Assembly (NCBI GenBank): GCA_020226215.1 | Contig: CM035235.1 | Location: 8,755,151 to 8,819,150 of the forward strand | Reading direction: 5' to 3' | From: Sindora glabra | Lineage: Eukaryota > Streptophyta > Magnoliopsida > Fabales > Fabaceae | DNA: 64,000 nucleotides | Part shown: piece after piece, positions 24,420-36,800 of the stretch | How the letters are laid out: the number at the start of each line of letters is the position of its first letter | Numbering within the stretch: the stretch's first letter is position 1 | Notes under the pieces: model-generated | The model's input: only the letters and a program-made list of their open reading frames with translations | Databases searched by the model: none | What the model was told of the DNA's origin: nothing | Program-made: the position numbers and the translations under genes

Positions 24420-25879
24420 TTATCTTGCAGAGCAGAAAATCATACTATTCTAAAGCTCCATCGGAATAATCCAAAAGAATTTCAAATGACCAGTTGATTT
24501 AATAAATGGTTTAGATTTCGCAAATATTAACTCACAGTTGAGATATATTTTTGTATGTCAATCATGTACCACAGAATCCCCCCTCGGTCAAACAGGTACA
24601 ATATTGATAGGCAATTTAATTTCAAGATACCGTAATTTGCTTTGAAATTGATAACCAGATTTGAACTTTGGTAATTTCTTTTATTAGGCTCTCCCGTGGC
24701 AAGGTGATATTATTCCAGCGGTAAATTATTATATATTTATTTGCTTAACGTCCTAGTCTTCAATATATATTCAAACATTTGCTAGTGCAGTTTTTAGAAG
24801 AATTATTGCTTACATTCACTTGCAAATTGCGAGCAACAGGTAGACGCATTCAGGAAAACAGATTAAAATATATTCCAGCTGGCTCCCGGCTGTTATTTAT
24901 CCTTCAATTGATAATCTTTGCACACACTAAATATCACTAAACAGAATGCTTTACAATGCATCCCAGTTCTTGATCAACAACAAAAACCTTACATAGTTTC
25001 ACAAAGCATACAAATCAAGTCGGGGATAACTGAACTGCAGAACAAACAGACAAGACTTTTACCAAACATTATGTAAGCCATCAACATACAATAAAACTTC
25101 AGAAGTGAACTATGTAACTGCATCCGTCTCTAACCATTCATAACAGATTAAAAAAAAAAAATCAGTGCCTACAATTGCAAAGGTAGCATTTCTCATCACA
25201 GAAAGAGTTAGCTCAAAAAAGCAGCTACAGCCACAACACAATTACATCTGGACATCCTCAGTTGAATCCCCAACATTGAGTAGCAATGGCAACTGCATTC
25301 AGATTTTAAATAACTACAAATACCAATATTTGTATCAATTACTTTAACTTTATTCTGGTCAGTATCCATGAAATCTGTAAAATAAGCAACTCAATCTTTC
25401 ATCCTTCTCAAATCTACATTATTTATCCCTTCATCCTACAGCAATAGTAGTCCACCATCATCGGTAACACTACAAACAAAACTTATTGTCTTCCATTACA
25501 AGAAACAGTTCCGCAAGTGGAAGCACAAAGACAGAAGTGCACTGAGCTATTTCTAGCCTAATCACAACATCTCTTACGAAATTTTCATCAGAACACAATC
25601 CAGCAGCTTGAAAACATTCCCCACCTAAGTAAAAAAAGAATTAAACTAGAAAGTTACCATCCAACTGCACCTGATCCAGAGAGGATAACCTGCCAATATC
25701 AATTTCATACCTCCGGACCTGACAATGCTTCCTAATGACAAAACCTGCTCAATGAAGCATTTCATATTTTGATATGATCTAAGCACCATATTTGAAAACT
25801 TCAAAGACTCAGTTCAGAAACAGCAAATTAGTTAATAATATACAACAATTGCTCCAGTCCAGATGACCAGTGCATACAA
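24420..25879. other. Intergenic or downstream flank of EAF1
   Basis: From about 24900 the composition is like UTR or intron sequence of the EAF1 gene rather than repeat DNA. No coding frame is supported. It may be a longer alternative 3' end of the minus-strand transcript. Confidence 0.35.
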
Positions 25880-26294
25880 CAGCAACCTTATATTCACAAA
25901 ATTTTCAATTGGATTTTGCCCATAAAAATGATTGCTATCCCATTTATCTAAAAGGGTTATCATTCACTAATCTACAAGGGCAAAAAGGAATAATGTTTCT
26001 CTCCACATGGGCAAGGAGAGGAAGGTAAAGAAGAAAACAACAAGGGGAGGTGGTAAGTACATGGGGGGGGGGGGGGAAGAGACGACTCTGTACACATACC
26101 TCTATTCGTCTCTTTCCAAAAAGGGAAGAAAAAAAACCCTCTAAGCACAGTGGTAATATACAAAATTTGTAAAACAAAAATAAAATAGGCAATAATGCCC
26201 GCTGATCTGACTTGGGTTAGTATTTTAGACAGGACCTGCAGGAAAAAAATTGATCTCTCCACGTTCCAATGCCCTCAAGAAAGACCAGCTTCAT
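25880..26294 (-). other. Possible last 3' UTR exon of EAF1
   Basis: On the minus strand a good acceptor, TTTTTTGCAG, precedes 26294, followed by ATGAAGCTGGTCTTTCTTGA. The region then runs without a clear need for further splicing into T-rich sequence near 25900. It would pair with the donor CAG|GTATTA at 33787/33786 just after the EAF1 stop. This is inferred from splice-site quality and composition only. Confidence 0.33.
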
Positions 26295-26880
26295 CTGCAA
26301 AAAATCCCCGTAGCATAATGAGGTCTTGCCTATTTTTATTTTTACATCTTGTCAATGTAAAATAGGTTAACACAACCAACAACTTGAGCAATGCTTAACA
26401 AGAATACATCTCATCACAAACACTAGCGAAAATCTAAAGGAGATCAACCCTAATATACATTTCAATTTGAAAACATTTTTTGTATATCTTTATGCATTTA
26501 TACACATCCAAGTAAAAAATTGAATGAAGCACTTTCACAATGGAATGGCACAGTCTATTATTCATAAATCATGATAATTACTTTCTAACATTGTTATGCT
26601 TGTTTGGTAGAGCAATTTGCACCCTCAATAATCAATTATAAGTAATAACCCCAATTAAACTAAACCACCTGGAGTAGCTTTTATTTAAATAGGAGCCACA
26701 GAAAGAAAATTATTAAGGTTTGTACCCACATTAACCTCACATTTGTTCTCTTCTGCCTTCGTTGTACTTATTCCATCAAAAACTCCAGTTGCTCTCTTTC
26801 TTGTTGACCTTTTCACTAATTCAGCACTAAACCCATACATCAACTATACCAGAGTTAATTATTAGTATGTAAAATCCAAT

Positions 26881-26960
26881 GATCAAATGAGGTTACCAAA
26901 CATAAAATGGATTCTATAAAATCAATTATTTCAATATTAATTACTAATATCCATCTATAT
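26881..26960 (+). repeat. 80-bp flank repeat, left of the copia 5' LTR
   Basis: The 80 bases before the 5' LTR are about 90 percent identical to 32095-32172, which lie just after the 3' LTR in the same orientation. Both end CCATCTATAT. This is far longer than the 5-base duplication expected from copia insertion. Confidence 0.85.
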
Positions 26961-27181
26961 TGTTGCGAGTGCTTTTTAGGGAAATATCCTAGAGTGACTC
27001 TAGATTGATTATGTACATATTAGAAAGTTATTCTAAAATCTTTTAGATTGATACTTTTCCTTTCTAATTTAATTAGAAGAATTAGTATCTCAAATTTAAT
27101 TGTAATATCTTCGATTGATTTCACCTTTTGTATACAGATAGACATACTGGCTGTAGCAAATTGCACAAGCCATTTTCAACA
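26961..27181 (+). repeat. 5' LTR of copia element (221 bp)
   Basis: It begins TGTTGCGAGTGC and ends TTTTCAACA, matching 31861-32080. Shared landmarks are TTTTTAGGGAAATATCCTAG, TGATTATGTACA, and GACATACTGGCTGTAGCAAA near the end. The two LTRs differ at many positions, so the insertion is not recent. Confidence 0.93.
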
Positions 27182-27189
27182 ATTCAAGT

Positions 27190-27201
27190 TGGCATCAGAG
27201 C
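27190..27201 (+). other. Copia primer-binding site
   Basis: TGGCATCAGAGC starts 8 bases after the 5' LTR. It differs at one base from TGGTATCAGAGC, the common plant copia site complementary to the 3' end of initiator methionine tRNA. Confidence 0.85.
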
Positions 27202-27762
27202 CCTCATATTGACGGATTCTGCTTCTACTTTGATTATCTTCTATTGAGCCTCAAGCTCTCTTTCTCTGCCCAGAAACAGAAACCCAAACAGAGACTTCTG
27301 AATTTTTCCACATTTCTATCCAAACTCAAATCTAAACCCAAACACGAATCTCCTCCTACCCCAGGGAACTGTTTGCATCACAATAGTGATCTTAGAAAAT
27401 GCCTGATCTGACTGCTTAAATTCACGAACTGACAGCACATTTTTTTGAAGAACTGCCACCAGAATCAGCACTGTCAGCAAATTTCTGGCCACCACAACTG
27501 GCGTGTGACATCAATGCACTGCCACTATAGACGAATGTGAAGCCCATGCACAGGTGCTCCAGATGCACATGAACAACATGTGCCACCCCACAGCAACCAC
27601 GACTCCTCACTGAATCTGTCCATGGCCTCAATTCCAAAATCTGAGCATTAGATCCCCTTCATTTGGATCCAGACAGTAAGGTTTGATTTCTTTTTCAGGG
27701 TTCTGTTTTCTGGTTGCTGCCCTTCTAGATGCCTATTTAACAAGGAACAAAATTCAAAGATC

Positions 27763-28474
27763 ATGAAAAATTTTTCCTCCTTATCTAGTGCTAATCCTAC
27801 CATCACATCAGTCAAATTAAATGAAGACAATTATGCTTCATGGTCTGAGGTTGTTCAAACTTGATTTAAGGACAGAAAGTACAATATCTCTTGACAAAAA
27901 GGCTTACAAATATCCCCGCAACAAATCAACTAGCTTGGAAAAAATTGGATGCTCAATTGTTATCTATTTCGTGGCAGTCTATTGAACCCGGTTTGTTCAT
28001 CTATTTCCGTTCTACAAGTTGTTACAATCTATGAGAGAAAGCTAAATGACTATATTCAAATAACATCTAGGGACTATAAAATTGTGTATAATATGGTCAA
28101 TTTGATGCAAAGCATCTCCTCCTATATCAAGAGAGTCCAAATTGTTGTAGAATTCCAACTACTAGTACCTACCTTAATTGCTATCACTAAGCAAAAGACA
28201 TAGCAAATTCAATTTTTTTATGACCCTTATTCTTGCAAGTGTTAGCTCACAATTTTTTGCAGTTTGTAATCAATTACTGGCTTTTACTCAAATTCCAACC
28301 TCAAATGATGCCTTCTCAAACCTAATGCAACCAACAATTTTCACCATGGAAAATGACTTACGTATAGCACCTTTCATCCCAAGAAATGATAATTTTGCCT
28401 TAGTATCTCATTCCATTGACAAAGGTCAAGGGGATCATGGAAATCAAGGAGGTGGAAAGGGACATGGAGGATGA
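27763..28474 (+). pseudogene. Copia gag relic
   Basis: The frame opens MKNFSSLSSANPTITSVKLN followed by EDNYASWSEVVQT, the usual start of the copia gag (UBN2-type) domain. Fragments in shifting frames then read YKIVYNMVNLMQ, SSYIKRVQIVVEFQLLVPT and FFMTLILASVSSQFFAVCNQ, ending in a Gly-rich QGDHGNQGGGKGHGG. Stops and at least two frame changes interrupt it. No complete zinc knuckle is visible. Confidence 0.85.
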
Positions 28475-28559
28475 GAAAACTCTCGTTACTACTACAATCA
28501 TTGGCAGAAACTTGGCATTCACAATAACATTGTTGGGTCTTGCATGGACATCCTCCATG

Positions 28560-31500
28560 GTCTACCACCTTAGCTAATATTGAAATTGGTACAAAAGCAA
28601 CTAGTAATGAAATTGGTATTCACTCAGTCCCATCTAATCAAGAACTTCAAGGGTCCCTTCAAAGTCTATAAACTCAACGTAAATAAGGAAAAAGTATTGC
28701 TTCCAGAGAACATTCTAATAATCCTACAACCTATCTATCTCATTCAACATTCTTAGGACCCTAGATGCTCAATTCAAGAGCTTCTAACCCTATAGTTGGT
28801 AACAAATCCTTATTTACTCATTTTTACATCAATAAATCTCTTCTTGTTGTTGCTTTAACTAATGGAACCAAAATTAGTGCACAAGATATTAATCATGCAA
28901 ATCCTTTCCCATATTAGCCTTTAAAATTAATCCTTTATATTCCTGATTGCCAAGCCAACTCACACACACACTTAGTTGTTCCACAACATTTTTTGCCCAT
29001 TCCTTTTCCATACAGGACCAGAGTACAAGGATGAAGATTGGAACTAGGCATAAGTCATAAGGTCTTTATTACATCCAACCAACTTCTCCAGTAATTTGTG
29101 TTGCTATTGAATCACCTGAGTTGCTTCACTATCATTTAGGTCATCCTAGTATTATAAAACTTCGCAAAATGGCTCATCATCTTTCAATTTTAGAGTCTTT
29201 AGAATGCAAGTCATGTCAACTTGGTAAGCATGCATGAAGTTCATTCTATAGTAGAACCCACAATAAAACTAGGTCATTGTCTTCTAGTTATTCATTCAGA
29301 TATTTGGAATCCAAGTTGTTCCTTCAACTTTGGGTTTTCAATATTTTGTCACATGTATTGATAATTACTCTTGATATACATGGTCATATTTAATGAAAAA
29401 ACATTCTATGTTATTATCAATTTTTAGGTCTTCTTGTTTTAGAATTCACAATTTCGTATAAAAATCCACAAACTTCAAAATGACAATTCTTGAGAATACT
29501 TTTCTGCACCTTATTCTTCTTTCATGTCCTCCAAAAGCATTATTCATCAATCCACATATCCACACACACACCTAAACAAAATGGCATTGTTGAAAAAAAA
29601 AATTGACATTTAATTGAAACTACACGAATTCTTTTGTTACATACAAACGTTTCCTTTCATTTTTGGCCTGATCTTGTTCAAACTACATATTATTTGATTA
29701 ATTGTATACCTTTTTCTACTTTGAATAATCAAACCCCTCATTCTTTGGTTTTTCCAAAAGAACCCATGTACAAACCTCTCTGTATTTTTTGACGTACTAG
29801 TTTTGTTCATGATCTTTCTCCATGAAAAGACATATTATCCCCTAAATCCATCAAGTGTATTTTTCTAGAATACTCAAGATTACAAAAAGGCTACACACCA
29901 ACCTTGCATAAATTTTTCACTATTGATGTTGTCACATTCTTGGAAGTTTTCTCCTCTTCCACAGAATCCACTCCCATAATTGAAGTTTTACTTATTCCTT
30001 TTTGTAATCTTACACTTGTATTGTCTTCATTCTCACAAGATAAGCCTCTAATTACCTGTTAGCAAAGACTCCGTCCAACTCAAGTTGTTGAGAATTTAGT
30101 TGAATCAGCATCAAATGTATTTTTCTAGGATACTCAAGATTGCAAAAAGACTACACACCAACCTTGCATAAATTTTTCACTTTTGCTGCTATCACATTCT
30201 TTAAGTTTTCTCCATTTTTCTCCTCTTCCACAAGATCCACTCCTATTTTACATTTGTATTGACTTCATCCTCACAAGATAAGCTTCCAATGACCTGTTAA
30301 CAAAGACTTTGTTTTTCTCAGGTTGTTGACAATTTAGTTGATTCAACATCAACGTAAATTACTATAGAAACTCCTACAGACTTATGTCCTATGCCAGCAT
30401 CATCTCCGGAAGTTAATCCACCAAAAAGTATTAGTAACCTTCCTATTACCTTTCAAAATGGTAACCATCCTACTCAAAGTCCATTGTTTATAATTTTTAA
30501 AGTTATCATCATTTGTCTTCATCCCACTATGCTTTTAATCTTGTTGTCCTTTGTTTTCATTCCCAAAATTGTATAAGAAGCTTTCTCTCACCCAAGGCGA
30601 TGTTAGGGAATCTTAGATAAGATGATCACATTACATACTAGTGGTGCATGGATTTGGTACCTTATAGAAAATCTTTACTTGATGTCGCTGGGTATTTGCT
30701 ATTAAAGTTAGTCCTGATGAAAAGATTGACCAATTAAAAACTCAATTAGTGGCAAAGGGCTATACTCAAATCTTTGCTTTGGATTACGGAGATACATTCT
30801 CACTTGTTGCATAGATGGCCTCAGTTCACCTTTTTCTCTCCCTAGCTGCCATTCATCATTAGCCTTTATATCAGTTAAACATTAAAAATGCCTTTTTGCA
30901 TGGTAACCTCAAAGAAATTTACACAGAGCAACCATTAGGATTTGTTACTCAACAGGAGACTCTAGTATGCAAAATTGCAGAAATCGCTTTATTGCCTTAG
31001 ACAATCTCCATGAGCTTAGTTTGAAAGGTTCAATAAAGTCCAAGATTTTGGTACGTAGCAAGGTGAAGCTGCTCACTTTATTTTTTATCATTCTTCTATT
31101 TTTAGTCAAATATACCTAATTATTTATGTTGATGATATATTAATTATAGGAAATGATTGCAAAGGTATTGACCAACTTAAACAACATTTGTCTCATCACT
31201 TCTAGATCAAGGATCTTGGAAAACTTCATTAGTTTCTTGCCATTGAGGTAGCACAATCTCACTCCGGTATTTCTATTTGTGAGAAGAAATATGCTCTTGA
31301 TATATTAAATGAGATAGGTATAATGAAAGTGTAAGCCAATTCCAAAATTAAACTTTTGCCAAATCAAAGGGAGCCTTTTGCAAATCCAGGAAGATATCAA
31401 AAGCTTGTTGAAAAATTGAATTATCTTATAATCACTCAACCTAATATCTCATTTACTGTTAGTGAGTCAATTCCTTAACTCACCTAGTGAAGTTCATTAG

Positions 31501-31850
31501 GATGCTTATCAAAGGCAATGTATTGAGTTATGGCATTAGTCACGTGTAAACTCGTGTGATTGAAACAGTTGTCACAAGAACTCAACTTACATAACTCAAA
31601 TCCTATGAAACTTGTATGTAATAATCAAGCCATGTTACAAATTGCCTCAAACCCAATCTTTCATGAGAGGATTAAACACACTGAACTTGACTACCACTGC
31701 ATTTGACAAAAGATAACTTCAAAAGAAATCAGCATTGTTTCTATAAATTTTAATGATCAACTAGTTAATATTTTTACCGAGTCTTTTTGAGGACCAAGAA
31801 TTGATTATATAGATAACAAGTTAGGTGCATTTGATATATATGCTCCAACT
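28560..31850 (+). pseudogene. Copia pol relic
   Basis: Recognisable parts in order: pre-integrase ELLHYHLGHPSIIKLRKMAH and CKSCQLGKHA (29110-29240); integrase VHSDIWNPSC (about 29290) with a decayed core; reverse transcriptase with IIYVDDILIIGND (about 31120-31155), where the catalytic YVDD is intact; IKDLGKLH and LAIEVAQSHSGISICEKKYA (31205-31300); RNase H KLVCNNQAMLQIASNPIFHE (about 31610-31670); and the end SINFNDQLVNIFTESF...NKLGAFDIYAPT before the polypurine tract. Stops occur throughout. Confidence 0.88.
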
Positions 31851-31851
31851 T

Positions 31852-31860
31852 GAGGGGGGG
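31852..31860 (+). other. Copia polypurine tract
   Basis: GAGGGGGGG lies directly before the TGTTGAGA start of the 3' LTR, right after the stop of the DIYAPT end of pol. It is the plus-strand primer site of the element. Confidence 0.88.
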
Positions 31861-32080
31861 TGTTGAGATTGTGTTTTTTAGGGAAATATCCTAGAATGAT
31901 TTTAGATTGATTATGTACAAAATAGGAAATTATTCTACAATATTTTAGATTAATATTTTCCCTTTCGACCTTGATTAGAATTAATATCTTAGATTTTATT
32001 ATATTATCTTTGATTGATTTCATCTTTTATATATAAATCGACATACTGGCTGTAGCAAATTGCACAAGCCATTTTCGGCA
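31861..32080 (+). repeat. 3' LTR of copia element (220 bp)
   Basis: Starts TGTTGAGATTGTG and ends TTTTCGGCA. It is homologous to 26961-27181 over its whole length. Confidence 0.93.
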
Positions 32081-32094
32081 AAGCAAACTCATAT

Positions 32095-32172
32095 TATCAA
32101 ATGATATTACCAAACATAACGGATTATATAAAATCAATTATTTCAAAATTAATTACTAATAACCATCTATAT
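32095..32172 (+). repeat. 80-bp flank repeat, right of the copia 3' LTR
   Basis: This is the partner of 26881-26960. It begins TATCAAATGATATTACCAAA and ends CCATCTATAT, followed by the inverted terminal motif of the possible outer element. Confidence 0.85.
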
Positions 32173-32213
32173 AATTGATTATCTCATTGCTATACCAAAC
32201 AAGCCTAAATTAG

Positions 32214-32592
32214 AAAAGCTTTTGATTTATCTAGGGCATGCGCAATAATTCTAATACAATTTTAATACATATTATAAATTAATCTGAATATAAGAGTTCA
32301 TCCACTCCAGATTTATAACTCAAAAAAATATATCAGCAAGCAGGTACACAGGAAAAGCTCCAGACAGAAGCTAACAAACAAGTTTTGGAACAAGAACTTA
32401 ATTATGCAACACCAATTATTAGGACTACGCAACATTGTCACTATCCGACTAGAAAGAAAGGACAGCTAAAAATTTTCTGTTTGACATGATATAAGTGAGC
32501 ACAAGATGATAATAAAATGGACCAACAATGAACTCAGGTATAACTACACACTGACTGTAGTCGTTGTGGACTTGGGATGCCAAGAGTATTTA
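32214..32592. other. Intron-like DNA between two insertions
   Basis: Moderately AT-rich and not repetitive. It is probably the original sequence of the EAF1 3' UTR intron. No gene is seen. Confidence 0.4.
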
Positions 32593-33569
32593 AAAGCTGT
32601 TTCGTTGAGGGTAATCAAGAAAGGGAAAGGCAATGATAAGGTTTCATTCCCTTTGTTTTTGTTTAGTTAAAAAAAAAAACTCATTTCCTATCTCCATTTT
32701 TTCTTAAAGGGATTACCTTAAACAAAGGAATGGTGATTCCTCCCAATTCATCAAGGAATTCAATTCCTTTATTCTAGATTTTGAATTTATCATCTTCAAT
32801 ATTATAATAATAATAATAATTTATTATTATAAAATAATAATATAAGTAAAAATAAAAATAATTAATAAAATATAATAAAATTAATTGAATAAATAATCAA
32901 ATAATTATTATTATAATAAATAATAAAATATAAGAACTATTTAATAATATAAAAATTAATAATATTAATAAAATAATAATAAATATTCATAATAAAATAA
33001 TAACTATCATGGTTACAAAAAATAATAAATAAATAATATAGCAAGAAATGAAATAATAATAATAAAATTAAAATATTAAAAATTAAAATTAAATAATTAT
33101 GAAAATAATAATATTAGTTAATATAAAATATTTAATAACATTAATAAAATAATAATAAATATAAATAATAAAATAATAAATATAATAACTATTAAAAATA
33201 ATAATGATTAATATTATTGAAATAATATTAATTATTATTAAGATATTAATTATAATTGAAATAATAAAAGTAATAATTAAAATAATATTAATAAGATATT
33301 AACAATTAAATAATTAAAATTTTATAATATTAGTAAATAAAATAAAAATAAGATAGTAATAATAATTATTTTAATAATAATTATAAGTGAATTATTTTTC
33401 AATGCAATAATTATTAGTAAAATAAATTAGAAATATTTGATTTCCTTTCTTGTTTGAACCAAATAAAATAGGTAATTATGAGGTTTTCATTCCATTTCCC
33501 CCGGTTTCCCTTTGTTTCTCTTATTGAACCAAACCATTTTCCCTTTGTTTCTCTGAATCAAACGGCTCC
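32593..33569. mobile_element. TTA-flanked Tourist/PIF-Harbinger-like element with AAT-repeat core (copy 1)
   Basis: A TTA target duplication flanks it (32590-32592 and 33570-33572). The right end read inward is GGAGCCGTTTGATTCAGAG; the left end is the decayed AAAGCTGTTTCGTTGAGGG. TTA duplications with a GGNNCNGTTTGG-type end are typical of PIF/Harbinger (Tourist) elements. Subterminal sequence with AAAGGAATGGTGATTCC is shared, inverted, with 52202-53334. The centre (about 32800-33400) is almost only A and T, made of AAT/ATT units. No coding capacity. Confidence 0.7.
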
Positions 33570-33786
33570 TTATTATAACAACTAAGATAACCATTGGAGT
33601 GAAAAGCTCTTGAACTTAACCCCAACACCAGTCCAGGGACCCATCTGAGTTTTCGTAACAATAAACCTTTCACATGCCTCTAGTGCAACATTCAATATAT
33701 CAAGATCTTTGCCCCAGTCCCCCCAAAGAACAGATGCCTCAGATCAGTACTCATTTCAAAAATAACACAAGTGCAGGAGATAATAC
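33570..33786 (-). other. EAF1 3' UTR intron, donor-proximal part
   Basis: Non-repetitive sequence between the miniature element and the donor CAG|GTATTA (exon end 33787). No coding signal. Confidence 0.4.
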
Positions 33787-33879
33787 CTGTACAATTGCTG
33801 TCAAATGGGCATCCAAACTCCAATCCTGATAGAACTGACCACTCTCAGAGCTGCTCCATGCTTCATCCATTGAATTGCA
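33787..33879 (-). other. EAF1 3' UTR adjoining the stop codon
   Basis: It follows the TAG stop of EAF1 and runs to a good donor, ACAG|GTATTA. Whether splicing occurs here or the transcript reads through is not visible. Confidence 0.45.
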
Positions 33880-36800
33880 CTATTCAGCTGTAGAACTAGG
33901 GTGAGTGGGACTCGTAAACAAAACACCTTGCCCTGGTTGTAGATGGTGAACTTGTTGCTGAGGCTGATGTTGCAGAGCCCCACGTTTGGGTGAATGTTGT
34001 CCTCGTTCCTGCTGCTGTTCTTGTGACTGATATGGCTGCTGGGATAGGATGGGTTGTGATAAAGACTGTTGAAGAGGCAGTGTTGGCTGATGTGGCCACT
34101 GTGCCCCAGAATTATGCGCATGAGAAGGCAAGCTAACTGATATCTGTTTGGGGCTGAGCCCTTGACTGATTGCCGGGAATGTTTCATTTCCAGCCGATTT
34201 TCCAACAGGTGCACTCCCCAAGGATCCCACTTGAGTGACTGGATTGGGCATATTAGAATCATATGGTGGTTCTGATATTTTCCACTGAGGGGAAACAGTA
34301 GGAAAAGCTGGGACCACATTCGCTGTATCAGCACATCCCTGAGTCATTGCAGAGCTTGTACTGATCTGGGGAACACTGTTTGTAGGTTGCTGATCAACTT
34401 GAGCCAGATCAGATTGAGACCTGCTTGGTGACTCACAATGTATTTGACGGTTTTGCTGCATCATTCTCTGCATGTTTGATTGAGTTTGATTAATTTGCTT
34501 AGACTGAGGCTGAGATTGCAGCTGCATCTGGCTATGGCTAGAAGCTACAGCTGGAGAAACAGTTGCCTGTGGAAGAGATATCATATGACCTGAAGCAACC
34601 GTCAAAACCTGCGCTTGAGTACTATCAGGAGATATCATTGGCTGTTGCTTCGAAGTGGGTGCTGGTCCAGAATGTAGCTTCTGTGGTAACTGGGAATAGC
34701 TTGAAGAGTGTGCAGCAGAAACCATTGGCTTTGGTGATTGAATTGGATTTACACCAGAGCCAGGATATGGGTTCTGACCTTGCATCATGTGTATCATTGA
34801 GTCCCCTTTCTCAGCAGTTTGGCTTCCTGGAGACATAGAGAGACCATTAAGATGAGAAGGATCCACAGAAATGTTCTGATGGACCAGGTTTCCTCTTCCT
34901 ATTCCCTTCAGAAGTTTAGCATGCTGTTGAGACTGAGCATTCTGCCGCTGATTAGGATGCTGTCTACTGGGTTGTTGATATTGCTGTTGCTGTGGCTGCC
35001 GTTGGCGCTGCTTGACAGATTGATTGGTTAACCCGCCAGCACCCGGATTCCTGCTGAACCCATGTTGTGGCAGGTGATGTTTCTGCTGCTGGTGATGTGA
35101 TGACATGGGAGTCAGAGGGGATGATGGTGTTACAGGGGATAGTTGCTGTGATGAACTTTGTGCTTGAACCTGGGAGCTATTTTGCAAAGCTGATGACATG
35201 GGAAGTTGAGACTGAGACTGGACCTGAGGCATCATTGCACTTGATGCAGCAAACTGTTGCTGCTGATGCTGCAGATAACGTTGTTGTTGCTGTTGCTGTT
35301 GCTGAAGCTGCCTTTCCTTTGCCAACCGAATTGCATAGGCTTGGTGCTGAGAACTAGCATGATTGGGACCTTGAAGATGAGAATGAGAATTGCTGAGATG
35401 GGACTGTTGTTGAGACATCTGATGTGGCTGCTGGGCATGTCCAGTGTATGGCTGAATAGGGGGTTGAGTTGTCTGATTACAAAAGGCAGAACTCAATCCA
35501 TTAAAAGCAGCAACAGCTGGACTATTAGCTTGGGTGACCTGTATTTGAAGCTCAGGAGCCATCATTTGCCTTTGATGTTCTGGATTATGACCAGGCTATG
35601 ACAATCAAAGAGAGAAAACAGGGAAGGAAGCTATCAGTCAAAATGAAATGGGATCACCATGTCAGTATTCTCGAGGGAGAAAATCAAGAACAATGAAACT
35701 GATTGACTATAAAATGATGACAACTTTCTGTAAGCCTATTGCTAGGACGCTGAGTAGAATAGGAAATTTTACTGTCATAAATGGAAAGTCCAGCTAAATA
35801 ATATCTCCACCAACAACATTTAAAACATTTGAAAAGATGGAATACGAACACTTCTCACCCTCATATGTATAGCTTCACGAGGCCTCAGTATTGAGTTGCC
35901 TGATCCTGTACCAACTCCAGAGTGCATATTTACAGGGCTTGGCATTCCCACCATACTAGATGAATGCATACTTCCAGGAGTTAGCACAGAGGATGAAGCC
36001 ATTCCTTGAAAACCAGGCCTTGACAATGCCGCACTTCTGCTCATCCCACCCATCATGCCCATATTATTCCCACCAGGAAGCATGCGAACACCACGGTCAC
36101 TTCCAGAAAGGGAGCCAGGAACAGACATAGTAGACTGCTGAAGGTTTCTTCCAGATAACATTGGATTATATTGTTGGATCCTCTGCTGCTCATCAACGGA
36201 TAGCGCTGAACCTCTAGGAACCCCAAATCTACTGTCCCTTAAAATTGAAATGCCCAACCATGAATTAACAACCCAAAATGTAGTTGCACATGTAACTGCA
36301 TAACAAGAATCTCCAGCAATATAAACTGCATACCTAACAGAAGTGGTGATTGAGCCAGAAGTAACTGACAAGTTACCACCAAGAACCATACCAGAAGATC
36401 CAGGAAGTGAGGAGTTCACCCCTGATGTGGGAAGTGGTGGCACAGAACTTTGATTTGATAATGCCAAACCACCAGCATGAGAACCTTGATACCCAAGATC
36501 AGGTGTTGATGAATTTGAATCACAGAGATCAAGAGGCCTTCAATCAGAGAGCAAACAAAAATACTAGCATCAGACAGAACAGAAAAGGTACATCAAAGAT
36601 GAATGAATAAATAAATACATAAACATTAATCAGAAAGCAAAAATAAATAAATATAAAAAAATGAATAGGGATAGGATATGCAAAGAAAGCAGGCAATGAC
36701 AGTAAAAGATTAATTCCAAAATAATAAAATGGAAAAGAACTTACGTTAAAATGTCTCCATTGAGGTTGTTCGGGCATACTTGGGAAAGTGCAATCACATG

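Larger units (their letters stand above)
26961..32080 (+). mobile_element. Complete but dead Ty1-copia retrotransposon
   Basis: About 5.1 kb, with LTRs of about 220 bp, a primer-binding site, gag, pol and a polypurine tract in the right order. It is a normal length for a compact Ty1-copia element. Many stops and frameshifts break gag and pol. It lies between the EAF1 stop codon and the possible last UTR exon, on the strand opposite to EAF1. It has no clear 5-base target duplication; the flanks are instead 80-bp near-identical repeats. Confidence 0.93.
26598..32213. repeat. Inverted terminal motifs bracketing the copia insertion
   Basis: GCTTGTTTGGTAGAGCAAT at about 26603-26621 matches, inverted, ATTGCTATACCAAACAAGCC at about 32187-32206. 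The similarity continues inward, loosely, into AATCAATTATA. This suggests that an older miniature element with GCTTGTTTGGTA ends was the landing site of the copia element. A clean target duplication for the outer element was not found, so limits are approximate. Confidence 0.4.

Noticed and set aside
27422..27637. 71-codon minus frame in the copia leader
   Set aside because: It lies between the primer-binding site and gag of a plus-strand copia element and has no homology that I recognise.
33801..34334. 177-codon minus frame overlapping the end of EAF1
   Set aside because: It is a shifted frame of the Gln-rich EAF1 exon and shows no domain; the EAF1 frame explains this DNA.
34563..35601. Plus-strand frames opposite EAF1 exon 21
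   Set aside because: They are antisense reads of CAG/CAA-rich codons, giving Leu-rich low-complexity text.
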